Below, one piece after another: positions 1 to 5,258 of a DNA stretch of 6,120 bases. Each line of letters opens with the position of its first letter. The stretch's first letter is position 1. The DNA is taken from NCBI GenBank assembly GCA_945875065.1, contig CAMCJC010000170.1, forward strand, positions 1 through 6,120, in the 5' to 3' direction. The stretch comes from an uncultured Propionibacteriaceae bacterium (GTDB taxonomy: Bacteria > Actinomycetota > Actinomycetes > Propionibacteriales > Propionibacteriaceae). The position numbers were made by a program, and so were the translations under genes. The notes under the pieces were generated by a model that worked only from the letters and a program-made list of their open reading frames with translations, made no database searches and was not told the DNA's origin.

Positions 1-1
1 C

Positions 2-241
2 GTCATGTTCCACCTGTTCATGGACCACCAGTCACACTTCCTCTCGGTGCTCGGCGCCGGCCTCGCCCTCGGCATCTTGTTCGGTGTGATGTCGGCCGCA
101 CTGACCTATGGACTGAGCGGTGGCCGTCGCGATTTCGAGTCGCGGCGCCAGGTGGTCGCCACCGCGTACGAGCTTCTGTGCGAGCACAAGGTCGCCGCCC
201 AGGCGCGTGAGTTGCTCGCGTCCCGGGGCGGCAACCTTTGA
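2..241 (+). CDS. General stress protein, YflT/GSP17M-like membrane protein (C-terminal part, 5'-truncated by window)
   Basis: The reading frame is already open at the window edge (a Val codon at 2-4 precedes the first Met at 5), and no ribosome binding site is visible, so this is the end of a longer gene. About 79 residues remain. A glycine/alanine-rich hydrophobic stretch (FLSVLGAGLALGILFG and onward, about residues 12-38) looks like a membrane hairpin or glycine zipper. It is followed by GGRRDFESR and a C-terminal helix with the motif YELLCEHKVAAQARELL. This combination is what I recall from actinobacterial proteins annotated as general stress protein 17M-like (YflT domain), whose N-terminal domain would lie upstream. 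The biochemical role of the family is poorly known, and a membrane-associated stress protein is an inference. The TGA stop (239-241) lies in the left arm of an inverted repeat. Family assignment is moderately sure, truncation nearly certain. Confidence 0.7.
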   Translation, partial: VMFHLFMDHQSHFLSVLGAGLALGILFGVMSAALTYGLSGGRRDFESRRQVVATAYELLCEHKVAAQARELLASRGGNL

Positions 242-255
242 CCGCCGCACGGTCA
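239..255. repeat. Perfect inverted repeat (hairpin or operator) between stress protein and hydrolase genes
   Basis: TGACCG (239-244) and CGGTCA (250-255) are exact reverse complements separated by five bases. The left arm begins on the stop codon of the upstream gene. The repeat sits 17 bases before the proposed -10 box of the hydrolase gene, so its right arm falls where a -35 element would be. It could be a short terminator stem (only GCTTT follows, a weak tract) or a binding site for a dimeric regulator. The sequence does not decide between them. Confidence 0.4.
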
Positions 256-271
256 GCTTTGGGTCTCCCGG

Positions 272-277
272 TAGTGT
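272..277 (+). promoter_or_regulatory. Putative -10 box for a leaderless alpha/beta hydrolase mRNA
   Basis: TAGTGT matches the actinobacterial TANNNT -10 consensus. Exactly six bases separate it from the ATG at 284, which puts the expected transcription start on the A of the start codon. No purine-rich Shine-Dalgarno element lies before this ATG (the preceding bases are TTTCCCC), which fits leaderless initiation. No good -35 hexamer is present at 16-19 bases upstream. Confidence 0.5.
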
Positions 278-283
278 TTCCCC

Positions 284-1102
284 ATGGAGCTGACTTGGGA
301 CACCTACAACCCTTCCTCTGACGCCGACCGCGTGCTAGTGGTCGCTCCCAGCCTCGGCGGGAACTGCGCCCACCAGTGGGCGAAGGTCGCCGACCTGCTG
401 AGCGAGCGGGCTCGCGTCGTATTCGTCGATTACCCCGGCCACGGTCTAAGTCCATTGTGGGACGATGCCGACGAGCCGACGTTGGACAAGGTCGCCGACG
501 GCATCGTGGACGTTATCGCAGAGGTCCGCGAGCAGGTCGGGGATCTGCCGGTCGTATATGCCGGGCTATCGGTTGGCGGCGCGACGGGTCTTCACCTCGC
601 ACGCGATCACGCCGATCTGCTGAGCGGCGTCGCTGTCATCGCCTCGGCCGCGACGGTCGGCGATCCCGCCCGATGGCTGGCGCGCGCCGAGCAGGTCGAG
701 TCGAGCGGCACGCAGCAGCTGATCGACGAGACGACGAAGCGATGGTTTACCCCGGCGTTCCGAAGCACGAACGCGAACGTCGTAGAGACGATCATGGAGG
801 GCCTTGCCGCCGCCGATGACCATTCTTACGCGCAGCTGTGCCGCGCACTCGCCGCGCACGATTTGCGCCCCGAACTAGCGGACATCCGCTGCCCGCTGTT
901 GATCATCGCCGGTGAGCGGGACACGTCGACGCCGATGGTTAACCAGGAGTTCGTCGCGGAGACCGTTCCTGGCGCTCAGTTGTCGGTGGTGCCGAACGCC
1001 GCGCACCAGATGACCGTTGCCGCGCCGCGCGAGGTGGCGGATCTGCTCGCAGCGTTCCTGGATCGCGTCGTCAAGCCCCGCCACATCGTCAGCGACTTTT
1101 AA
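284..1102 (+). CDS. Alpha/beta hydrolase, 3-oxoadipate enol-lactonase (PcaD)-like
   Basis: This 272-residue protein has the single-domain alpha/beta hydrolase fold. The N-terminal strand and oxyanion-hole region is around APSLGGNCAHQW (21-32), followed by VDYPGHGLS (48-56). The nucleophile elbow is GLSVGG with Ser96. The acid is Asp213 in AGERDTSTP, and the catalytic His is His241 in PNAAHQ. Ser-Asp-His order and spacing are canonical, and the Ala/Arg-rich stretch around 125-190 would be the cap. The length suits the enol-lactonase/esterase group, and the overall style resembles PcaD. However, no catechol or protocatechuate genes are nearby, so the substrate is unknown and an esterase or lactonase of other specificity is equally possible. 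It is cytoplasmic: no signal peptide is seen. The ATG lacks a ribosome binding site but directly follows a -10 box, suggesting leaderless expression. It ends three bases before the convergent peptidase gene. Fold is very sure, substrate unsure. Confidence 0.88.
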   Translation: MELTWDTYNPSSDADRVLVVAPSLGGNCAHQWAKVADLLSERARVVFVDYPGHGLSPLWDDADEPTLDKVADGIVDVIAEVREQVGDLPVVYAGLSVGGATGLHLARDHADLLSGVAVIASAATVGDPARWLARAEQVESSGTQQLIDETTKRWFTPAFRSTNANVVETIMEGLAAADDHSYAQLCRALAAHDLRPELADIRCPLLIIAGERDTSTPMVNQEFVAETVPGAQLSVVPNAAHQMTVAAPREVADLLAAFLDRVVKPRHIVSDF

Positions 1103-1105
1103 TCC

Positions 1106-2557
1106 TCAGCCCTGCAGGGCTGCCATCCATCTCTCGACCTCGTCAGCCTTCCGGGGCAGCTGTCCCGAAAGGTTGATGGGGTCGCCGTCCGTGATGAGGA
1201 TGTCGTCCTCAATCCGGACCCCGATGCCGCGGAACTCCTCAGGGACCAGCAGATCGGTGGCCTTGAAGTACAGGCCGGGCTCCACGGTGATCACCATGCC
1301 GGGCAGCAGTTCCGCGTCGCGGTAGCGCTCGCGCCGGGCGTGGGCGCAGTCGTGGACGTCGAGGCCGAGGTGGTGCGAAGTCCCGTGCACCATCCAACGC
1401 CGGTGGTAGCCGCCATCCTCGGCGAGCGTCTCGTCGACGCTGCACGGCAGCACTCCGATATCGGCGAGGAACTCGGCGATCACCCTGATCGCAGCCTTGT
1501 GAGGGTCGAGGAATCCGTTGCCGGCCCGGCACGCTTCAATGCCGGCCGTCTGCGCCGCCAGGACAGCCTCGTAGACGCGACGCTGGGCCTTGGTGAAGCG
1601 GCCGCCCACCGGGAGCGTACGAGTCACGTCGGCGGTGTACAGCGAATCGACCTCGACCCCTGCGTCGAGCAGCAGGAGCTCATCGGGGGCCAGGTCACCG
1701 TCGTTGCGGATCCAGTGGAGGGTGTTGGCGTGGTCGCCGCCCGCGGAGATGGTGTCGTAGCCGACGGCGTTACCGAGGTGTCGGGCGTGCAGCCCGAAAA
1801 CGCCCTCCACCCAGCGTTCGCCGCGGCCGTGCCGCACCGCGTTCGGTAGTTCTTTGGCCACAGCCTCGAAGCCGACCTTGGTTGCCTCGCAGGCCCGTCT
1901 GAGCTCGCTCACCTCGAACTCGTCCTTGACCAGGCGGAACTCCGATAGCTCGCGTAGCAGGTCCGAGTCTCGGTCGTCCGGGCCGCCGCGCAACTCATCG
2001 ACCTGGGCCGTGACCTCGGGGTCCGAATCGCGCACGACCAGCACGTCCTTCACGCCCGACAAGTCGTCGGCCAGGCCGCGAATGTCACGACACTCCAAGC
2101 CAGTCCGGGCGGCCATCTCGTTGAGGGAGTCCCGCTGCCCGACCCACATTTCGCCGTAGCGGCTGGAAGCGTAGAACTCCTCGTTAGTACGGGCACAACG
2201 TGGGCGGAAATAGAGGATCACCGCGTCGGGTGTGACGACGGCGACCGCATCGGGTTCGCGGTCCTCGCCGAGTCCGGTCACCCAGGCGAACGTCGAGTGA
2301 GGGCGGAAGCGGTAGTCGCAGTCATTGGAGCGGACCTTGTAGGGGCCGGCCGGGATGACGAGTGTCGCGCCAGGGAAGGCGGCTCGCAGGCGGTCGTGAC
2401 GGGCGGCGGTCCAGTCGGCGGAGGCGAGTCGGACGGGCGGGATGCTGCTGTAGGGGGCCCAGTCCTGGACGATGAACTTCTTGAACGCCTCCGAGTAGAG
2501 CGACTTGCGATTGTCGGTTCTGTCCTTGGCCTCGGCGGCGGTTACATGCTCATTCAT
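1106..2557 (-). CDS. pepP: Xaa-Pro aminopeptidase (aminopeptidase P, M24B family)
   Basis: The 483-residue protein is full length for an aminopeptidase P, which removes an N-terminal residue preceding proline from peptides in the cytoplasm. An AMP_N-like creatinase domain (about residues 45-190) precedes a pita-bread catalytic domain (about 215-470). Dinuclear metal ligands are visible: Asp298 (LLLDAG), Asp310 (TADVTRT), His395 (HGTSHHLGLDVHD), Glu426 (TVEPGLY) and Glu450 (GVRIEDD). Supporting histidines are His281 (NTLHWI), His391 and His402, and Arg448 is also conserved. These match the E. coli PepP set Asp260, Asp271, His354, Glu383, Glu406. The start at 2557 is the only plausible Met; it has no Shine-Dalgarno element but lies just after a TANNNT box, so the mRNA is probably leaderless or nearly so. 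It is transcribed divergently from the zinc-ribbon gene and converges on the hydrolase gene. I see no missing active-site residue. Assignment is highly confident. Confidence 0.95.
   Translation of the reverse strand: MNEHVTAAEAKDRTDNRKSLYSEAFKKFIVQDWAPYSSIPPVRLASADWTAARHDRLRAAFPGATLVIPAGPYKVRSNDCDYRFRPHSTFAWVTGLGEDREPDAVAVVTPDAVILYFRPRCARTNEEFYASSRYGEMWVGQRDSLNEMAARTGLECRDIRGLADDLSGVKDVLVVRDSDPEVTAQVDELRGGPDDRDSDLLRELSEFRLVKDEFEVSELRRACEATKVGFEAVAKELPNAVRHGRGERWVEGVFGLHARHLGNAVGYDTISAGGDHANTLHWIRNDGDLAPDELLLLDAGVEVDSLYTADVTRTLPVGGRFTKAQRRVYEAVLAAQTAGIEACRAGNGFLDPHKAAIRVIAEFLADIGVLPCSVDETLAEDGGYHRRWMVHGTSHHLGLDVHDCAHARRERYRDAELLPGMVITVEPGLYFKATDLLVPEEFRGIGVRIEDDILITDGDPINLSGQLPRKADEVERWMAALQG
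1107..1122. terminator. 16-bp perfect palindrome at the convergent gene ends, possible bidirectional terminator
   Basis: CAGCCCTGCAGGGCTG is a perfect palindrome that can form a six-base-pair GC-rich stem with a TGCA loop on either strand. It lies just past the hydrolase stop (1100-1102) and overlaps the last codons and stop of the aminopeptidase P gene, which are only three bases apart. There is no T-tract after it in either direction, so it would be a non-canonical terminator, of the kind common in GC-rich actinobacteria. The alternative is a chance palindrome within the coding sequence. Confidence 0.4.
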
Positions 2558-2565
2558 GGCTGACG

Positions 2566-2571
2566 AGTCTA
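2566..2571 (-). promoter_or_regulatory. Putative -10 box of the aminopeptidase P gene
   Basis: On the minus strand this reads TAGACT, matching TANNNT, with eight bases before the ATG at 2557. A start point 6-8 bases downstream would give a leader of zero to two bases. No convincing -35 element is present. It lies within the spacer of the opposite-facing promoter for the zinc-ribbon gene. Confidence 0.4.
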
Positions 2572-2579
2572 CGACCGGA

Positions 2580-2585
2580 TAGATT
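2580..2585 (+). promoter_or_regulatory. Putative -10 box of the zinc-ribbon/RNB operon
   Basis: TAGATT matches TANNNT. Transcription would begin near 2592, leaving a leader of roughly 20 bases that contains the ribosome binding site at 2602-2608. The hexamer 17 bases upstream (TGGCTG, 2557-2562) is only a weak -35 match and overlaps the start codon of the divergent peptidase gene. Confidence 0.4.
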
Positions 2586-2601
2586 GGCCGTTACACCGAC
2601 C

Positions 2602-2608
2602 GGAAGGA
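2602..2608 (+). promoter_or_regulatory. Ribosome binding site fixing the zinc-ribbon protein start
   Basis: GGAAGGA is a good Shine-Dalgarno match, five bases before the ATG at 2614. It decides against an in-frame TTG at 2584, which would lie within the proposed -10 box and upstream of this site. It is the only strong ribosome binding site in front of a gene in this window. Confidence 0.75.
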
Positions 2609-2613
2609 CTCGC

Positions 2614-3354
2614 ATGCTTGCCGATCCCAAAGACCAGCAGCGCCTGCTCACCCTGGCCGAGCTCGACGCCGAGTATGGACGCCTACAGCACGCGGCGCGC
2701 AGCCTGCCGGAGCACGCCAGCATCGCCGAGAGGATGAAGGACCGACAGGTGATCGTCGAGGATCTCACCCGGGCCGAGACCCGTGTCGACGACTACTCGA
2801 TCGCCGTCAAACGAGCCGAGGCCGATGTCGTTCCGGTGCAGTCGCGGCTGGAACGCGAGGAGAAGCGGGTAGCTGATGGGTCGGTCACTGATGCGAAGGT
2901 GCTGCGGGGTCTGACCGAGGAGGTCGAGCGAATCAAGCGCCGGATCGAGGAACTGGAGGAAGCGGAACTGGAGGCGATGGCCCTCCTGGAAGCCGCCACA
3001 GTCGAACGCGATGACCTGGCTGCCCGCAAAGCGGCGCTTGAGGAGCGGATCCGGGCCGATGTCTCGATGCGAGACAAGAAAGTCGCCGGGCTCAGCGCCG
3101 AGGCGAAGGGAGTCGCCGCCAATCGCGCCGCAGAGGCCGCTCAGGTTCCCGAGGCGCTGCTGAAGCTATACGAAAAGATTCGGGCGCACAGCGGACTTGG
3201 CGCGGCAAAGCTCCACCAGGGGCGCTGCGGTGGTTGCCAGCTCCAGATCACCGTCGCCGACCTTGATACTTACCGCAAGGCCGCCCCGAACGAGGTGCTT
3301 CGCTGCGTCGAGTGCGACCGCATCCTCGTGCGCACCATGGATTCCGGCCTGTGA
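2614..3354 (+). CDS. Coiled-coil protein with C-terminal C4 zinc ribbon (DUF164/CdsZ-like)
   Basis: The protein has 246 residues from the ATG with the good ribosome binding site. Residues about 10-170 are heptad-rich, charged and helical (for example LTEEVERIKRRIEELEEAE, 100-118), predicting a long antiparallel coiled-coil hairpin. The C-terminus carries a zinc ribbon with CGGC (Cys205, Cys208) and CVEC (Cys231, Cys234), framed by QLQITVADL and ILVR. This is the architecture of the widespread C4-type zinc-ribbon family (DUF164; Rv2229c in mycobacteria, CT398/CdsZ in chlamydiae). Its role is not settled; family members are discussed as adaptors or nucleic-acid-associated factors, and in actinobacteria they often lie near RNase genes. 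Here the next gene is an exoribonuclease that overlaps its stop codon, so the two are very probably one translationally coupled operon. No enzymatic motif is seen. Family is confident, function unknown. Confidence 0.9.
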   Translation: MLADPKDQQRLLTLAELDAEYGRLQHAARSLPEHASIAERMKDRQVIVEDLTRAETRVDDYSIAVKRAEADVVPVQSRLEREEKRVADGSVTDAKVLRGLTEEVERIKRRIEELEEAELEAMALLEAATVERDDLAARKAALEERIRADVSMRDKKVAGLSAEAKGVAANRAAEAAQVPEALLKLYEKIRAHSGLGAAKLHQGRCGGCQLQITVADLDTYRKAAPNEVLRCVECDRILVRTMDSGL

Positions 3355-4790
3355 TGCGCGGCGGCAAAATCCGCATCGCGGAGGTCCCCGATGAGGTTGC
3401 ACAGGGGATCGAACAGCTGCGTGACAGTCTTGAAGTGCCCGACGCTTTTCCCACCGAGGTCCTCGATGAGGCGGAAAGGCTCGCGTCTCGGACAAGTTTC
3501 CCGCGGCATGCCGACCGCACGGACATTGAGTTCGTGACGGTCGATCCCGCGACTTCCAAAGACCTGGACCAGGCTGTTTGCATCCAGCGCAACGGAGGCG
3601 GCTATCGCGTCTGCTACGCAATCGCCGACGTTGCCGAGTGGATAGAGCCCGGATCAGCGCTAGACATCGAGGCCCGGCGGCGAGGTGAGACCCTCTACGA
3701 GCCCGGCGCGAAGGTGCCGCTGCACCCGAGCGAACTCGCCGAGGATGCCGGCTCACTGCTGCCTGACGGCCGTCCCCGCCCCGCGATCGTCTGGACCCAC
3801 GAGCTGGATGCCGAAGGCCGCGAGCAAGGGCTAACCGTCGAGCGGGCTCTCGTGGTCTCGCGGGCGAAGCTGTCCTACGAAGGCGTGCAAGCCGATGTGG
3901 ACGCCGGGAAGCCGCACCCCAGCATCGCTCTTCTCCCCGATGTGGGGCGGTTACGTCAGGCCCTTGAGGCCCAGCGCGGCGGTATCTCCCTCAACCTGCC
4001 TGAGCAGGAGATCATGGCCGTCGGCGGAACTTGGAGCACGAAGTTCAGGTCGCTACTGCCCGTCGAGGAGTTCAACGCTCAAATCTCCCTGATGACGGGC
4101 ATGGCCGCGGCGAAGCTGATGGCCGACGGCGGCGTCGGCGTGCTGCGGACCCTCCCCGCGGCGGGGGATCGGGACATCTCCAGGTTGCGGATCGCCGCCC
4201 GGACACTCGGGGTGCCGTGGCCCGAGGACATCGCTTACCCGGACTTCGTGCGCAGCCTAGACCCCGCCGATCCCCGCCAGCTCGCAGTCCTGACGCGCTG
4301 CACGGCGTTGTTCCGCGGGGCCGGCTATCGCTCATTCACCGCTGGCTTGCCTGACGGCGACATTGGCCACGCGGCACTAGCCACCCGCTACACGCACGTC
4401 ACCGCTCCGCTGCGACGCCTCGTCGATCGCTTCGCCTCCGAGGTCAGCGTCAGTCTCGCCCAGGGCGAATCTGTCCCTGAGTGGGTCTTCGAGGCTCTGC
4501 CGGGGCTACCCGAGGTGATGGCCGAGAGCAACCGGCGCGCCAAGGCGTGGGAACGCGGCATCCTCGATCTCGCCGAGGCGCTAGTCCTCAAGCCTCTAGT
4601 CGGGCGCGTCTTCGACGCCGTCCTGATCGACGTCAACCCCAAGACCGGGCTTGGCGTCTTTCAGATCGCCGAGCCCGCCGTCGAGGCCCGCCTCCCGGCC
4701 AAGGGCCGCAAGCCCGGCACTACGCTACGGGTGCGCCTAGATGAGGTTGACTTAAGGAACGGCGAGGCGCGCTTCTCCCATCCGAACTGA
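3354..4790 (+). CDS. RNB-domain (RNase II/R family) 3'-5' exoribonuclease, compact actinobacterial type
   Basis: Taken from the ATG at 3354 the protein has 478 residues. The RNB domain begins near residue 50. The metal-binding segment FVTVDPATSKDLDQA gives Asp64, Asp70 and Asp72, with Gln73 where RNase II has a fourth Asp (Asp210). Further family blocks are YAIADVAEWI (88-97), RRGETLYEPGAKVPLHP (109-125), LPVEEFNAQISL (235-246) and YTHVTAPLRRLVDRF (346-360), the last matching the conserved RNA-binding 'SPIRR..D' region. The N-terminus has no room for cold-shock domains, and the last 65 residues form only an S1-like remnant, so the enzyme is shorter than E. coli RNase II (about 640). Expected role: processive hydrolytic degradation of RNA from the 3' end in the cytoplasm. 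The start overlaps the upstream stop (TGATG), implying translational coupling. A GTG at 3351 is an alternative start; one at 3312 would overlap far more of the upstream gene. Family is highly confident. Confidence 0.92.
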   Translation: MRGGKIRIAEVPDEVAQGIEQLRDSLEVPDAFPTEVLDEAERLASRTSFPRHADRTDIEFVTVDPATSKDLDQAVCIQRNGGGYRVCYAIADVAEWIEPGSALDIEARRRGETLYEPGAKVPLHPSELAEDAGSLLPDGRPRPAIVWTHELDAEGREQGLTVERALVVSRAKLSYEGVQADVDAGKPHPSIALLPDVGRLRQALEAQRGGISLNLPEQEIMAVGGTWSTKFRSLLPVEEFNAQISLMTGMAAAKLMADGGVGVLRTLPAAGDRDISRLRIAARTLGVPWPEDIAYPDFVRSLDPADPRQLAVLTRCTALFRGAGYRSFTAGLPDGDIGHAALATRYTHVTAPLRRLVDRFASEVSVSLAQGESVPEWVFEALPGLPEVMAESNRRAKAWERGILDLAEALVLKPLVGRVFDAVLIDVNPKTGLGVFQIAEPAVEARLPAKGRKPGTTLRVRLDEVDLRNGEARFSHPN

Positions 4791-4793
4791 CGG

Positions 4794-4799
4794 TAGAAT
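4794..4799 (+). promoter_or_regulatory. -10 box of the rnpB promoter
   Basis: TAGAAT is a close match to TATAAT and the best -10 sequence in the window. It lies four bases after the RNB stop codon (4788-4790). A start 7-8 bases downstream falls at 4806-4807, exactly where the 5' strand of helix P1 begins, so no 5' trimming would be needed. The -35 region (about 4770-4776) is within the RNB coding end and is not consensus. Confidence 0.65.
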
Positions 4800-4806
4800 C
4801 GTGCGC

Positions 4807-5172
4807 GGACGAGTCGGCCGGATGATCGCGGCCCGGGAATCGGGTTGAGGAAAGTCCGGACTCCACAGAGCAGGGTGGTGGGTAACGCCCACCCGGGGCG
4901 ACCCGCGGGACAGTGCCACAGAAAACAAACCGCCCGGCTTAGTCGGGTAAGGGTGAAACGGTGGTGTAAGAGACCACCAGCGCCACAGGTGACTGGGGCG
5001 GCTAGGTAAACCCCACTCGGAGCAAGACCAAGAAGGCCAGCTGGCCGCGGACGCCGTTCGAGCGCTGCTCGCGCGAGGCGCCCGGGTAGGTCGCAAGAGC
5101 CCGTCGGTAACGACGGTCCTAGATGGATGATCATCCACGACAGAATCCGGCTTACAGGCCGGCTCGTCCCCT
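4807..5172 (+). ncRNA. rnpB: RNase P RNA (bacterial type A), catalytic RNA of ribonuclease P
   Basis: This RNA cleaves the 5' leader from precursor tRNAs, with the protein RnpA as cofactor. All universal regions are present: CR-I GAGGAAAGTCCGGACTCC (4847-4864), ACAGTGCCACAGAAAACAAA in the following region, the P12-type hairpin GGTGGT/ACCACC around a GTAAGAG loop, the L15 loop CCCGGGTAGG (5081-5090) whose GGT (5085-5087) pairs with the tRNA 3' CCA, and CR-V with GACAGAATCCGGCTTAC (5139-5155). Helix P1 pairs 4807-4819 with 5157-5169 through one G-U wobble, and P2 pairs GGATGATC (4820-4827) with GATCATCC (5129-5136) perfectly. P3 is short: GCCCG/CGGGT around a GGAAT loop. The total of about 366 bases is close to the 377 of E. 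coli. The 3' end is uncertain by a few bases; GCGC at 4803-4806 and 5173-5176 could extend P1 in a longer precursor. Identification is essentially certain. Confidence 0.97.
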
Positions 5173-5211
5173 GCGCCGAAGCCGGGGCATTCGCGCCCAC
5201 CAGGCAGGTGG
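5173..5211 (+). terminator. Tandem hairpins downstream of rnpB, candidate transcription end
   Basis: Directly after helix P1 there is an imperfect stem, GCG-C-CGAA (5173-5180) with TTCGCGC (5190-5196), one C bulged. It is followed at once by CCACC/GGTGG (5197-5201 with 5207-5211) around an AGGCA loop. No T-tract follows (ATTGGCAAAA), so this is not a textbook intrinsic terminator. It is proposed as the end of the rnpB transcript only from position and folding potential. Confidence 0.35.
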
Positions 5212-5241
5212 ATTGGCAAAACAGGCTGACAAGAGATCACG

Positions 5242-5258
5242 CTGGCTCATATAGCCAG
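5242..5258 (-). terminator. Hairpin at the stop codon of the ABC exporter gene
   Basis: CTGGCT (5242-5247) and AGCCAG (5253-5258) form a perfect six-base-pair stem with a five-base loop. The stem-loop contains the ABC gene's stop codon (5247-5249 on the minus strand). GATC on each side (5235-5238, 5261-5264) could pair to extend it across small internal loops. On the minus strand a mixed CGTGATCTCTTGTC follows and not a T-run, so the termination function is tentative. It also faces transcripts coming from rnpB. Confidence 0.4.

Noticed and set aside
18..455. A 145-codon minus-strand reading frame
   Set aside because: It is Arg/Gly/Pro-rich, as expected of the antisense of GC-rich coding DNA. 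It spans the stress protein end, the intergenic region and the hydrolase start, and has no family motif.
1340..1849. A 169-codon plus-strand reading frame inside the aminopeptidase P gene
   Set aside because: It lies wholly antisense to the metal-binding domain of a well-supported gene. Its sequence is a Val/Arg-rich shadow with no recognisable domain and no ribosome binding site.
2584..2613. Upstream TTG start for the zinc-ribbon protein
   Set aside because: The TTG overlaps the proposed -10 box. The downstream ATG at 2614 has a strong GGAAGGA at proper spacing, and the family normally starts near there.
3312..3353. Upstream GTG start for the RNB exoribonuclease
   Set aside because: It would overlap the zinc-ribbon coding end by 43 bases and add His/Arg-rich residues that are just the out-of-frame reading of the zinc-ribbon cysteine region.
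4747..4752. TTGACT as the -35 of the rnpB promoter
   Set aside because: It is 41 bases before the -10 box, far outside the usual 16-19 base spacing.
4661..5240. Minus-strand reading frames of 160-180 codons covering rnpB
   Set aside because: They are antisense to a structured RNA gene whose conserved blocks and helices explain the sequence. The translations show no domain.
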